A stretch of 64,000 nucleotides of DNA, from contig JAPLSA010000015.1 of assembly GCA_026398815.1 (NCBI GenBank), forward strand, positions 1 to 64,000, in the 5' to 3' direction. Below are positions 42,534 to 51,649 of this stretch, one piece after another. Below the pieces are notes generated by a model that was given only the letters and a program-made list of their open reading frames with translations, was not told where the DNA came from and did no database searches. The stretch is from Gammaproteobacteria bacterium (GTDB taxonomy: Bacteria > Pseudomonadota > Gammaproteobacteria > Nevskiales > Nevskiaceae). The first letter of the stretch is position 1, and the number at the start of each line of letters is the position of its first letter. The position numbers and the translations under genes are program-made.

Positions 42534-42551
42534 CGGTCATGAAAGCTTCAT
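42534..42551 (+). promoter_or_regulatory. Candidate Pho box upstream of ppk
   Basis: CGGTCAT-GAAA-GCTTCAT places two 7-mers 11 bp apart and matches 13 of 18 positions of the PhoB consensus; a further AAAT follows. It is 54 bp before the ppk start. ppk is PhoB-controlled in several gammaproteobacteria, but no phoB is in the window. Confidence 0.4.
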
Positions 42552-42604
42552 AAATCCGCCTTCTAGTACGATCTCAAGTCTCGTCATCGTGTTACCGCCC
42601 CCGC

Positions 42605-44746
42605 ATGACCGCCATGCCGCCGTCGCCGCCGCCCACATTCATCAACCGCGAGCTGTCGCTGCTCGAATTCAATCGCCGGGTGCTGGCGCAGGCGGAGGAT
42701 GTCCGGGTACCGCTGCTGGAGCGGCTGAAGTTCCTGTGCATTTCCTGCTCGAACCTCGACGAGTTCTTCGAGATCCGCGTCGCCGGCCTCAAGCAGATGG
42801 TCAAGGTCGGCGCCACCACGGTCGGCCCGGACGGCAACACGCCGGCCGAACTGCTGGCGGCGATCGCGGGCTCCGCACATGCGCTGGTCGACGACCAGTA
42901 CCGGGTGCTGAACGACGTGCTGATCCCGGCGCTGGAAGCCGAGTCGATCCGCTTCCTGCGCCGCGCCAGCTGGTCGGCGGAGCAGGAGACCTGGCTGAAG
43001 GCCTACTTCGAGAACGAGGTGATGCCGGTGCTGTCGCCGATCGGCCTCGATCCGGCGCATCCGTTCCCGCGGATCATGAACAAGTCGCTGAACTTCATCG
43101 TCGGCCTCGATGGTCGCGATGCCTTCGGCCGCAACATCGGCTACGCGGTGGTGCAGGCGCCGCGCGCGCTGCCGAGGCTGATCCAGCTGCCGGTCAGCGT
43201 GCCGGGCACCGGGCCGCATGATTTCGTGTTCCTGTCGAGCGTCATCCACGCCCAGGTCGGCCAGCTGTTCCCGGGCATGGAGCCGAGCGGCTGCTACCAG
43301 TTCCGCGTCACCCGCAACTCCGACCTGCTGGTCGATGAAGCCGAGGCCTCCGACCTGCTCGAAGCGCTCGAAGACGAGCTGGAACAGCGCCAGTGGGGCG
43401 ACACCGTGCGGCTGGAAGTGGCGCACAACTGCCCGGACGAGCTGATCCGCTACCTGGCCGACGAGCTGAACCTGTCGAACGCCGACATCTACCCGTGCAA
43501 CGGCCCGGTCAACCTGATGCGGCTGCTGGCCGTGCCGGACCTGATCGACCGCGCCGATCTCAAGGACCTGCCGTTCACGCCGCGGGTGCCCAAGCCGCTG
43601 GCCGGCGACCTGTTCGCGGCGATGCGCGAGAAGGACCGGCTGCTGCAGCATCCCTACGATTCCTTCGCGCCGGTGCTGGAGCTGCTGCGCCAGGCTGCGA
43701 AGGACCCCAACGTGCTGGCGATCAAGCAGACGCTGTACCGCACCGGCGCCAAGAGCGCGGTCGCCGAAGCGCTGATCCAGGCCGCGCGGGCCGGCAAGGA
43801 AGTGACCGTGGTGGTCGAGCTGCGCGCCCGCTTCGACGAGGCCGACAACATCTCGCTGGCCGAAGCGCTGCAGGACGTCGGCGCCCATGTCGTCTATGGC
43901 GTGGTCGGCTACAAGACCCACGCCAAGATGATGCTGATCGTCCGCCGCGAGGACAGCGGCCTGCGCCATTACGCGCATCTCGGCACCGGCAACTACCACC
44001 CGCGCACCGCGCGGATGTACACCGACTACGGCCTGCTGACCGCCGACGCCGAGATCTGCCGCGACGTCCACAACGTGTTCCTGCAGCTGACCAGCCTCGG
44101 CAAGGTGCCGGCGCTGACCCGGCTGCTGCAGGCGCCGTTCACCTTGGCCACCGGCATCCGCGAGCGCATCGACCACGAACGCCGGCAGGCGCTGGCCGGC
44201 AAGCCGGCTCGGATCGTCGCCAAGATGAACGGCCTGGTCGAGCCGGAAACCATCAAGACGCTGTACGAGGCCTCGCAGGCCGGCGTGCAGATCGACCTGA
44301 TCGTGCGCGGCATGTGCTCGCTGCGGCCCGGCGTGCCGGGGCTGTCGGACAACATCCGGGTGCGCTCGGTGGTCGGCCGCTTCCTCGAACACCAGCGGGC
44401 GTTCTGGTTCCACAACGGCGGCCACGACGAGGTCTGGCTGTCGAGCGCTGACTGGATGGAGCGCAACCTGCTGCGCCGCGTCGAGATCGCCTTCCCGCTG
44501 CGCGATCCGGAGATCAGCAGCCGCGTGCGCGAGCACCTGGAAACCTATCTCGCCGACACCGCGCAAAGCTGGCTGCTGCAGGAAGACGGCCGCTACCTGC
44601 GCGCCGAAGGTCCGAGCGATGCGATCAGCGCGCAGCTGCGGATGCTGGCCGAAGCCGGCGTGATCGTCGTGCCCGGCCTGTCTGGCGGCGACGAGCCGGT
44701 GCTGAAGCTGACGCCGAAGGCGCGGCCGCGGCGCAAGTCGAACTGA
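42605..44746 (+). CDS. ppk: Polyphosphate kinase 1
   Basis: A 713-aa protein. The N domain has FINRELSLLEFNRRVLAQA and FLCISCSNLDEFFEIRVAGL; the head domain and catalytic core carry DPNVLAIKQTLYRTG, VVELRARFDEADNI, GYKTHAKMMLIVRRE (phospho-His of the HAK motif), HLGTGNYHPRTARMYTDYGL (parts), LIVRGMCSLRPGVPG and SSADWMERNL. PPK1 polymerises the gamma-phosphate of ATP to polyphosphate. Length is normal. An alternative start is Met4 at 42614. Located directly after the wHTH-kinase gene (91-bp gap) but probably with its own promoter. Confidence 0.97.
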   Translation: MTAMPPSPPPTFINRELSLLEFNRRVLAQAEDVRVPLLERLKFLCISCSNLDEFFEIRVAGLKQMVKVGATTVGPDGNTPAELLAAIAGSAHALVDDQYRVLNDVLIPALEAESIRFLRRASWSAEQETWLKAYFENEVMPVLSPIGLDPAHPFPRIMNKSLNFIVGLDGRDAFGRNIGYAVVQAPRALPRLIQLPVSVPGTGPHDFVFLSSVIHAQVGQLFPGMEPSGCYQFRVTRNSDLLVDEAEASDLLEALEDELEQRQWGDTVRLEVAHNCPDELIRYLADELNLSNADIYPCNGPVNLMRLLAVPDLIDRADLKDLPFTPRVPKPLAGDLFAAMREKDRLLQHPYDSFAPVLELLRQAAKDPNVLAIKQTLYRTGAKSAVAEALIQAARAGKEVTVVVELRARFDEADNISLAEALQDVGAHVVYGVVGYKTHAKMMLIVRREDSGLRHYAHLGTGNYHPRTARMYTDYGLLTADAEICRDVHNVFLQLTSLGKVPALTRLLQAPFTLATGIRERIDHERRQALAGKPARIVAKMNGLVEPETIKTLYEASQAGVQIDLIVRGMCSLRPGVPGLSDNIRVRSVVGRFLEHQRAFWFHNGGHDEVWLSSADWMERNLLRRVEIAFPLRDPEISSRVREHLETYLADTAQSWLLQEDGRYLRAEGPSDAISAQLRMLAEAGVIVVPGLSGGDEPVLKLTPKARPRRKSN

Positions 44747-44831
44747 CGGCGGCGGGGCGGGGCGCATCCTCCTTGCCGGGCGACGCCGGCCCGGCAACCA
44801 TCGGCCAGACCTTTCCCGGAACCGCCCACCG

Positions 44832-45653
44832 ATGACCGCTTCCGCCCCGATTCTCGCCACCCTGCACTACAGCGCCGACAACGGCCGCCGGCTGAACACC
44901 TGGTTCTACGAGCCGGATGGCGAAGTCGATCGCAATCCGCCGGGCAGCGAGGCGCGCACGGTGCCGATCCACGACGGCTGGCCGCAGGCGGACCGTTTGA
45001 GCGCCGACCGCGAAGGCTTCGAGATCCACGATTTCCCCGCCGGCTTCACCGCCTTCGACGATGACGCAGCGGTGACCGCTGCCTATTACGCGCAGGTCGT
45101 CGCCCATGTCCGGCAGCACAGCGGCGCGCGCCGCGTGGTGGTGTTCGACCACACGATCCGCCGCCGGATGCCGGCCGACGATCTGAGCGTGCAGACCACC
45201 GTGCAGCGTCCGGCGGTGCTGCTGGTGCACAGCGACTACACCGAGCGCAGCGGCCCGCAGCGGCTGCGCGACCTGCTGCCAGACGAGGCGGACGCGCTGC
45301 TGGCGCGCCGGGTGGCGTTCTACAACGTCTGGAAGCCGCTCTACGCGCAGGTCGAGGAACTGCCCTTGGCGATGTGCGATGCCAGCACGCAGTCGCCGGA
45401 CGATCTGCTGCTGATGGACCTGAAGTACCGCGAGCGCACCGGCGAGATCCACGTCATGCGCCCGAATCCGGCGCACCGCTGGTCCTACTTTCCCGGCATG
45501 AATGCCCGTCAGGCGCTGCTGCTGAAGACCTACGACTCGGCCACCGACGGCCGTGCCCGGTTCATGTTCCACAGCGCGTTCGAGCACCCGGACACGCGGC
45601 CCGATGCCCGGCCACGCGAGAGCATCGAAGTGCGGACGATGGCGTTCTTCTGA
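44832..45653 (+). CDS. CmcJ/NvfI-family oxidoreductase
   Basis: A 273-aa protein. The run ADRLSADREGFEIHDFP, YYAQVVAHVRQHSGARRVVVFDHTIRR, PAVLLVHSDYTERSGPQRLRDLLP (parts), RVAFYNVWKPLYAQVEELPLAMCDA and WSYFPGMNARQALLLKTYDS (parts) matches the CmcJ/AsaB/NvfI family. Its fungal and actinomycete members act as Fe(II)-dependent hydroxylases or partners of methyltransferases in secondary metabolism. No biosynthetic cluster surrounds it here, so the substrate is unknown. It is 85 bp behind ppk. Confidence 0.88.
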   Translation: MTASAPILATLHYSADNGRRLNTWFYEPDGEVDRNPPGSEARTVPIHDGWPQADRLSADREGFEIHDFPAGFTAFDDDAAVTAAYYAQVVAHVRQHSGARRVVVFDHTIRRRMPADDLSVQTTVQRPAVLLVHSDYTERSGPQRLRDLLPDEADALLARRVAFYNVWKPLYAQVEELPLAMCDASTQSPDDLLLMDLKYRERTGEIHVMRPNPAHRWSYFPGMNARQALLLKTYDSATDGRARFMFHSAFEHPDTRPDARPRESIEVRTMAFF

Positions 45654-45663
45654 GCGGGTCCGC

Positions 45664-46383
45664 TCAGCGGCCGAACAGGCCGCCGAGATCCGGCAGCACC
45701 ATCGGTTCGGCCGGCAGCGCGAAGCGCGGCGCGGCCGGGCTGGCCGGATCGAGCCGTTCGAGCAGGAAGCTGTTGCCGATCCGCAGCAGGCCGGTGCCGC
45801 GCTTGCGCAGCTCGCCGGCCAGCTGCTCGTTGGCCTCGGCATCGAGTTCCGGGAACGCCTTGGCGACGATCCGGCCGGTGGCCAGCAGCGCATCGGTCAG
45901 CTCGCGCACGCGCGGATCGGCGGTCAGCACCAGTTCGTCCCGGCGCTCGTGGCCAGCCTTGTTGACCGTGGTCAGCAGCCAGACGCGGCCGCTGAGGCCG
46001 GCGATGGTCTCGCTGCGGCCCGGTCCGGTCAGGCTGACGAAGCGGCCGTCGGTGACCAGGCTGCGCGGCGCCAGGCTGCGCGCCAGGCCGCCGAACTGCG
46101 CCATCGTCTGGGCGTAGTCGAAGACCATCTGCTGGCCGTTGAGATCGGCCACCGCATAGGCGCGGCCGTCGCGCACCAGCAGGTAGCCGTCGACGCCGCG
46201 ATCAGCCTGCACGCGCACGCGATCCGGCGTGTCGAACTCGATCCGCGAGCGCACCGAGGTGGCGGCAGGATCATTCAGATCGTCGCCAGCCACAACCGTG
46301 GCGCTGCCGGCGGCGCGTACGGCGCCGGCCAGCAGCAGCGCGACGAAGGCGGCGAGGAAGGACAGGTACAGGCGGGTCAGCAT
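45664..46383 (-). CDS. Exported hypothetical protein
   Basis: A 239-aa protein with an N-terminal signal peptide (MLTRLYLSFLAAFVALLLAGAVRA in part, ending VRAAG). The mature portion looks like the beta-rich DUF4412-type fold with RIEFDTPDRVRVQADRGVDG and ADLNGQQMVFDYAQTMAQF (parts), a pattern in which an exported protein is compared with stored redox or metal content; this family link is tentative. It lies 10 bp from the convergent CmcJ-like gene and 74 bp downstream of yhhQ on the same strand. Confidence 0.7.
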   Translation of the reverse strand: MLTRLYLSFLAAFVALLLAGAVRAAGSATVVAGDDLNDPAATSVRSRIEFDTPDRVRVQADRGVDGYLLVRDGRAYAVADLNGQQMVFDYAQTMAQFGGLARSLAPRSLVTDGRFVSLTGPGRSETIAGLSGRVWLLTTVNKAGHERRDELVLTADPRVRELTDALLATGRIVAKAFPELDAEANEQLAGELRKRGTGLLRIGNSFLLERLDPASPAAPRFALPAEPMVLPDLGGLFGR

Positions 46384-46457
46384 CGGGGTTTCCGGCAGTC
46401 GGGACCGGGCCGGACTGTTGCAGCCGCTGCCCGAACCGCAGCTGAACGCCGGCACTG

Positions 46458-47192
46458 TCAGTCGATCCGGCGCGACTCGCCTTCGTCCTTCAGCGAGAAC
46501 GGCGAGAACGAGGTGTGGGTGTCGTAGGTGTCGACGCCCTCGGCACGCTTCAGCGCATGCACCATCCAGTAGGTAGCCGGCGTGAACAGCACCTCGACGC
46601 CGATCTTGAACAGCACGTTGAAGGCCATCAGCGAGGCGAGCGTGGCGTTGTCGAGAATGCCGAAGAACGCCACCGGGTAGAACAGCAGGCTGTCGATCGA
46701 CTGACCGCAGATCGTCGAGCCGATGGTGCGCATCCACAGGTGCCGGCCCTGGCTCCAGACCTTCATCCGCGCCATCACGAAGGAGTTGACGAAGTCGCCG
46801 ACCCAGAACGCCAGCATGCTGGCGACCACGATCCGCCAGGTGTTGCCGAACACCGTTTCCAGCGCCGGCTGCAGCACCTTGTTGTAGTCGGACGTCGGGC
46901 TGGCCGGCATCGCCAGGATGATGCTGCTCATCGTGGTGGCGAAGATCATCGCCGCGAAGCCGGCCCAGATCGCGCGGCGGGCGCGGGCGTAGCCGTACAC
47001 CTCGGTCATCACGTCGCCGAAGATGTAGCTGACCGGGAAGAACAGGTTGCCGGCGCCGAAGGTGACGATGCCGATCACCGGCAGGCTCACCACGCAGGCC
47101 TTGGCCGGGCCGATCAGGTTGGAGCACAGCAGCACCGCGACGGTGCCGGCCATCAGGAAGTCGTAGTAGCGGAAGTTGCGCAAGACCTGCAT
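46458..47192 (-). CDS. yhhQ: Queuosine precursor transporter (YhhQ family)
   Basis: A 244-aa membrane protein with about six hydrophobic segments. FRYYDFLMAGTVAVLLCSNLI, FPVSYIFGDVMTEVYGYARARRAIW (parts), WVGDFVNSFVMARMKVW, LWMRTIGSTICGQSIDSLLFY and KIGVEVLFTPATYWMVHALKR are hallmark YhhQ motifs. YhhQ imports preQ0/preQ1 for tRNA queuosine. Length is close to the family norm. I looked upstream for a preQ1 riboswitch and did not recognise one. Confidence 0.95.
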   Translation of the reverse strand: MQVLRNFRYYDFLMAGTVAVLLCSNLIGPAKACVVSLPVIGIVTFGAGNLFFPVSYIFGDVMTEVYGYARARRAIWAGFAAMIFATTMSSIILAMPASPTSDYNKVLQPALETVFGNTWRIVVASMLAFWVGDFVNSFVMARMKVWSQGRHLWMRTIGSTICGQSIDSLLFYPVAFFGILDNATLASLMAFNVLFKIGVEVLFTPATYWMVHALKRAEGVDTYDTHTSFSPFSLKDEGESRRID

Positions 47193-47325
47193 CCCGGAGT
47201 CGCCGCCGCCGGTCGCGGCCGGGGCAGCATAGCCAAGTTGGCGCGGCTGCCGAACGGGCTGGCCGCTGTCTTCCGTTACGACTGCCCCGCTGCGGCCGCA
47301 GCCCGGCTCCGGGGCGGCGCAGGGC

Positions 47326-47742
47326 TCAGACGCGCGGCCCGCCCTTGGCGCCGATCGGCGGGTCGAACACCAGCGGCGGCGCGGCGATGTCGCCGTTGAC
47401 GGTGAAGTTCAGCGCGAATTCCTGCGGCTCGAACACCGCGCTGCTGTCGCAGGCCAGCCGCACTTCGACGGCGCTGTCGCTGATCCGCTTGACCACCAGC
47501 TGGCCGGCGTACTTGCGGGCGCGCTCGCTGACGCCGGTGACCGGATCGCGGGTGCGGAAGCTGTAGGCGCGGGCTGCTTCGGTGTCCAGCTCGTAGATCA
47601 CGCTGTCGCAGGTGCTGGGCGTGCTGCCGGACACCAGGTACACCGCCGGCACGCGGTCGCAGCGGTTGCCGTCGATCGCCTTGCGGGTCAGTTCGATGTA
47701 GGTGCGGGTCTTCAGCGGGAACGACGATGTCTCAGGGGTCAT
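47326..47742 (-). CDS. Hypothetical protein coupled to the TIR-TPR gene
   Basis: A 138-aa protein from ATG 47742, overlapping the end of the TIR-TM-TPR gene by 11 nt, so the two are probably translated together. It has no signal peptide or membrane segment, and is beta-rich (TYIELTRKAIDGNRCDRVPAVYLVSG in parts, QLVVKRISDSAVEVRLACDS, EFALNFTVNGDIAAPPLVF). No family recognised. The coupling suggests a partner or regulator of the TIR protein. Confidence 0.72.
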   Translation of the reverse strand: MTPETSSFPLKTRTYIELTRKAIDGNRCDRVPAVYLVSGSTPSTCDSVIYELDTEAARAYSFRTRDPVTGVSERARKYAGQLVVKRISDSAVEVRLACDSSAVFEPQEFALNFTVNGDIAAPPLVFDPPIGAKGGPRV

Positions 47743-49918
47743 GGCGGGATTCCGGTGCGGATGGGCGGGACGGCGCGGCACGGGCGGCGGCGGCCATCGG
47801 CCGCAGCTGCCGGCAGTCGAGCGTCGGTTCCGAGGCACCGGTCTGCGGGCAATGGCGTTCGATGAAGCCGACCACACTGTACGTCCAGGCCGCGTGATTC
47901 TCTGGCCATGCGGCGTCAGGAACGTGACCGAGTCCGCTCATCAGACCGAGCAATGTCTGCAGCCGCGACACCCGGCGGCCCAGTTCCGGCGCGCGCTCGT
48001 CGGCGGCATCGAGCGCGGTGCTGGCCGCCTGCCGGTGGCGCGCTGCGGCGACCGGATCGCGATCGACATACAGCGCCACTTCCAGTGCCAGCAGATGGGC
48101 GGCGGCGCGGATCGTCGGCGCCTCGGCGGCGTCGCCGGCCAGCGTGTCGAGGCCGGCCAGCGCGTCGTGGGCCAGCGCGCGCAGGGCAGTCGGCTGGCCG
48201 GCACGCCAGTGCAGCGCGAAGGCCAGCTCGCGCGCCGACAGCAGCGACAGCCTCGGCAGCTGCTGCGACGGGTCCAGCGCCAGCAGCCGGTCGAGACTGC
48301 CGATCGCCGCGTCCAGCGCCTCGGTCGCCGCCGGCCACTGGCGCAGCTGGAAGCGCGCGGTGCCTTCGATCTGCTGGTGGTAGGCGAGGCTTGCCAGGTT
48401 GTCGAGGTTGGCGGGATCGGCTTGTACCAGCGCCGTCGCCACGGCGGCGCCCTCGCGGGCGATGTCGAGCGCCAGCAGCGGCTGATCGATCTCCAGCGCC
48501 GAGAAGCCGTAAGTGCTCAGCGAGCTGGTCAACAGGTTCTGCGCCCGCCGGTCGTCCGGACGACCGGCCAGCAACCGCCGCAGCCGATCGGCGTGGCGGG
48601 CGTAGATCGCCATCGCCGCAGAGCTGTCGCCGAGCTTCATCAGCGCCTGGCCTTCCCAGGACATGGTCCCGATCAACAGCATCTCCAGATCCGGCGGCAC
48701 CGGGCCGCGCGCCTGCAGCGCCTGGCCGGCCGCCAGCGCCCGGCCGAACAGCGCATGGGCGTCGGCATAGCGGCGGCGTTCGAAAGCCAGCACGCCGAGG
48801 TTGTTCCAGGCATAGGCCACCTCGGCCTGCCAGGCGATGCGCTCGGGCGCGCGGGCGGCCAGTGTTTCGGCGATCTGCTGATAGGCGCGGAAGCGGGCCT
48901 CGGCGCGGTCGAAATCGCCGGCCCGCCATGCCGCGTAGCCGACCCAGTACTCGGTCTGGCCCAGCTCGAAGCGCTGCTCGTCGTCGTCCGGCGTCGCCGC
49001 CACCCGTTCGCGTTGCAGCGCCAGCGCCGCCACCAGCGTCTGCAGCGCCTCCGCCGGCCGGCCCTGCGCCAGTCGCACCTCGCCGATCTGGCGCAGCGCC
49101 CGGGCGCGCGCCGCCAGCGCTCTCGGGCCGGGCGCACGGCCGCCGTCGAGCCCGGCGAAATAGGCCATCGCCCGGTCGCCGACGGCATCGAGCAGGCCCA
49201 GCTTGCCGAGCGGTTCCAGCTGCTCGCGCAGTTCACCGAGCATGAAGCCGATCAGCTCCTCGCCCTGCTGGCGGCTGCGCTCGGCTTCATCGCGTGCCCG
49301 CAGCGCGACCAGCGCCAGCACCACGGTCAGCGTTGCCACCACCAGGCTCAGGCCGGCGATCGCGATCAGCCGCCGGTTGCGCGCCACCAGGTCGCGGCGC
49401 CGCAGTTCGTCGAAGCCGACGCCGAGCAGGCCGGCGATGATCTTCAGCCGGGCGTGATCGCGGCCGTCGGCGTCGTCGTGCAGCTCGGCGGCCACCGCTT
49501 CGATGCCGCGCTCGCGCAGCACCGGCGGCAGGCATTCACGGGCCGGATCGGCGGCGTGCGGCTCGCCATCGGCGATCAGGCACAGCAGGCGCGACGGCGG
49601 GCTGTGCTTCAGGAACTCGGCGACTTCGTCGTTGACCCAGCGCGATGCCGCCGACTCCGGCGAGCAGATCAGCACGAAGCAGCGCGACTGCCCGATCGCC
49701 TCCATCAGCTGGCCAGCCAGCGGGCCGGCGGCCAGTTCGTCGCGATCGCGGAAGATCGGGTAGAGCCGCGCCGGCACCGGGCCGTGAGCGCCGGGACTGC
49801 CGATCAGCCGGCGCGGCACGCGATAGCGTTCGATCGCGCGATGCAGCCATTCGGCCACCGCCCGATCGCGATGGCTGTAGCTGATGAAGCCCGGATACTT
49901 GCACGCCGCTGCGGTCAC
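47732..49918 (-). CDS. TIR domain - TM - TPR protein
   Basis: A 728-aa protein. Residues 7-118 form a TIR domain (GFISYSHRDRAVAEWLHRAI, LYPIFRDRDEL, SRCFVLICSPESAASRWVNDEVAEF in parts); E98 in VNDEVAEF sits where TIR NADases carry their catalytic Glu. One TM helix lies at about 183-205 (LIAIAGLSLVVATLTVVLALV). After it comes ARDEAERSRQQGEELIGFML, similar to the post-TM segment of the two wHTH-kinase proteins, then TPR-like repeats to the end. NADase activity or a scaffold role is possible. The adjacent 138-aa gene overlaps its stop. Confidence 0.87.
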   Translation of the reverse strand: MTAAACKYPGFISYSHRDRAVAEWLHRAIERYRVPRRLIGSPGAHGPVPARLYPIFRDRDELAAGPLAGQLMEAIGQSRCFVLICSPESAASRWVNDEVAEFLKHSPPSRLLCLIADGEPHAADPARECLPPVLRERGIEAVAAELHDDADGRDHARLKIIAGLLGVGFDELRRRDLVARNRRLIAIAGLSLVVATLTVVLALVALRARDEAERSRQQGEELIGFMLGELREQLEPLGKLGLLDAVGDRAMAYFAGLDGGRAPGPRALAARARALRQIGEVRLAQGRPAEALQTLVAALALQRERVAATPDDDEQRFELGQTEYWVGYAAWRAGDFDRAEARFRAYQQIAETLAARAPERIAWQAEVAYAWNNLGVLAFERRRYADAHALFGRALAAGQALQARGPVPPDLEMLLIGTMSWEGQALMKLGDSSAAMAIYARHADRLRRLLAGRPDDRRAQNLLTSSLSTYGFSALEIDQPLLALDIAREGAAVATALVQADPANLDNLASLAYHQQIEGTARFQLRQWPAATEALDAAIGSLDRLLALDPSQQLPRLSLLSARELAFALHWRAGQPTALRALAHDALAGLDTLAGDAAEAPTIRAAAHLLALEVALYVDRDPVAAARHRQAASTALDAADERAPELGRRVSRLQTLLGLMSGLGHVPDAAWPENHAAWTYSVVGFIERHCPQTGASEPTLDCRQLRPMAAAARAAPSRPSAPESRHDP

Positions 49919-50037
49919 GCCCTTCCCCGTTGTCGGCCGCGCGGCTGCGGGCCGGCGGCTCCGGGTGATCGTGGCTCGCCCGTGTCGCCGCCGAGCCTAG
50001 TCAGCGTGCCCCGGGGCGGCAAGCGCGACCGCGCGGT

Positions 50038-51591
50038 TCAGTCGGCATCCAGCGCCAGACCGAGCTGCGCGTCGGCCGCATCGGCCGGCTGGCGGCGGGG
50101 ACGCGAGGTCGGCGGCAGGCCGGCCTTGCGGCTGCCGTGGCGTTCCTGGATCGCATCGGCCGCGCGGTGGAAATCCTGCCCCTTGCGGACGGCCCAGATG
50201 CGGTCGCGGGCGATCCGCGCGGCCTCCACCGGATCGACGACCGGCAGCGGATAGTCGCGGCCGAGCTGGATGCCGGCAGCGCGCTGCGCGGCTTCGTCCA
50301 TCTTCCATGGCGTATGCAGCAGCGCGGTCGGCAGGTGCGCCAGTTCGGGCAGCCAGCGGCGCATGAAGACGCCGTCCGGGTCCTGGTCCAGGCCCTGCTT
50401 GACCGGGTTGTAGATGCGGATCGTGTTGATGCCGGTGACGCCGCTCTGCATCTGCATCTGCGCGTAGTGGATGCCCGGCTCGTAGTCGGTGAACAGCCGC
50501 GCCAGATGCAGCGCCGGCTCGCGCCAGTGCAGCCACAGGTGGTAGCTCGACACCGCACACAACATCGCCCGCATCCGGAAGTTGAGCCAGCCGGTGGCGA
50601 TCAGGCTGCGCATGCAGGCATCGACGAAGGGCAGGCCGGTGCGGCCTTCGGCCCAGGCGCGGAAACGGGCGTCGTCGAACGCCGATTCGCGCAGACCGTC
50701 GCAGGCCGGATGGGTGTTCTCGAACTCCAGTCGCGGCTCGGTCTCGAGTTTCTGGATGAAGTGGCAATGCCAGTGCAGCCGGCCGATGAAGGCGCGCAGC
50801 GCCTGCGTCCAGGTCTGTCGTTCTTCCGGCGGCAGATGGTCGATGCGGCGCAGCTGCCCGGCGGCCGCCTGCGCCGCTTCGCGCAGCGACAAGGTGCCGA
50901 AGGCCAGATGCGGCGACAGCCGCGAACAGGACTCCACCGCCGTCAGCGGGCTCGACAGCTCGCGGTGATAGCGGCCGCCGCGCTCGGTCAGAAAGCTGTG
51001 CAGCGCCGCTTCGGCCTGCGAACGGCCGCCGGGCTGGCGGCCGGGACAGGGATCGGCGGCCAGCCACGGCAGCGCCTCCGGCGGCATTGCCCCCGGGTCG
51101 ACGTCGATCGCCTGCAGCGCCGGCGGCCCGGCGATGACCGGTGCCGACATCCGCTGGTCCCAGCGCCGCGCCCAGCCGTCGCGGCTCTTCATCCGGCGGA
51201 TCACGCCGTTCTGCGCCACTTCGGTCCAGGCGATGCCGTGCTGGCGTGCCCAGTCGGCCACGGCGAGGTCGCGGCGGTAGCTCCAGCTGTTGCCGGTTTC
51301 CTCGTGGCTCCACAGCGCGAACGCGCCGCGCTTCTGCCGCAGCGCCTCGAACACCGCTACCGCCTCGCCACGGCGGATCACCAGCGGCGGGCCGAGTGCA
51401 TCCAGCGCCGCGCGCAGCTCGATCAGCGATTCGCGGATGAACGCCCAGTGGCGGCCCGAAGCGTCCGGCTGCTGCCACAGGCCCGGCTCGACGAGATACA
51501 GCGGCAGCACCGGCCCGGCCGCTGCCGCCTGTGCCAGCGGCGCGTGATCGTGAAGGCGCAGATCGCGCTTGAACCAGACGACTTGGAGCAT
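50038..51591 (-). CDS. Deoxyribodipyrimidine photolyase / cryptochrome family protein
   Basis: A 517-aa protein. The N-terminal antenna domain begins QVVWFKRDLRLHDHAPLA and includes WSHEETGNSWSYRRDLAV. The FAD domain has RYHRELSSPLTAVESCSRLSP (parts), HLAFGTLSLREA, GRTGLPFVDACMRSLIATGWLNFRMRAM (parts), HYAQMQMQSGVTGINTIRIYN (parts) and NPVKQGLDQDPDGVFMRRWLPEL. Photolyases repair UV pyrimidine dimers with blue light; CPD, 6-4 or signalling function cannot be decided by eye. Start at 51591; it is 58 bp from the convergent... same-strand gene at 51650 and lies upstream of the TIR gene. Confidence 0.93.
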   Translation of the reverse strand: MLQVVWFKRDLRLHDHAPLAQAAAAGPVLPLYLVEPGLWQQPDASGRHWAFIRESLIELRAALDALGPPLVIRRGEAVAVFEALRQKRGAFALWSHEETGNSWSYRRDLAVADWARQHGIAWTEVAQNGVIRRMKSRDGWARRWDQRMSAPVIAGPPALQAIDVDPGAMPPEALPWLAADPCPGRQPGGRSQAEAALHSFLTERGGRYHRELSSPLTAVESCSRLSPHLAFGTLSLREAAQAAAGQLRRIDHLPPEERQTWTQALRAFIGRLHWHCHFIQKLETEPRLEFENTHPACDGLRESAFDDARFRAWAEGRTGLPFVDACMRSLIATGWLNFRMRAMLCAVSSYHLWLHWREPALHLARLFTDYEPGIHYAQMQMQSGVTGINTIRIYNPVKQGLDQDPDGVFMRRWLPELAHLPTALLHTPWKMDEAAQRAAGIQLGRDYPLPVVDPVEAARIARDRIWAVRKGQDFHRAADAIQERHGSRKAGLPPTSRPRRQPADAADAQLGLALDAD

Positions 51592-51649
51592 GCCGCCATC
51601 GTACCGATCTGCCCGCCTGCCGCGGCACGCCGCCGCTGTCGGTCCGGCT

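Noticed and set aside
39658-42540. 960-codon minus-strand frame opposite the first wHTH-kinase gene
   Set aside because: Antisense shadow; no recognisable domain, and the + strand gene is well supported.
47193-47325. Possible preQ1 riboswitch upstream of yhhQ
   Set aside because: yhhQ is on the minus strand, so the leader is right of 47192; no preQ1 aptamer-like pattern (A-rich tail and small stem) was recognised there.
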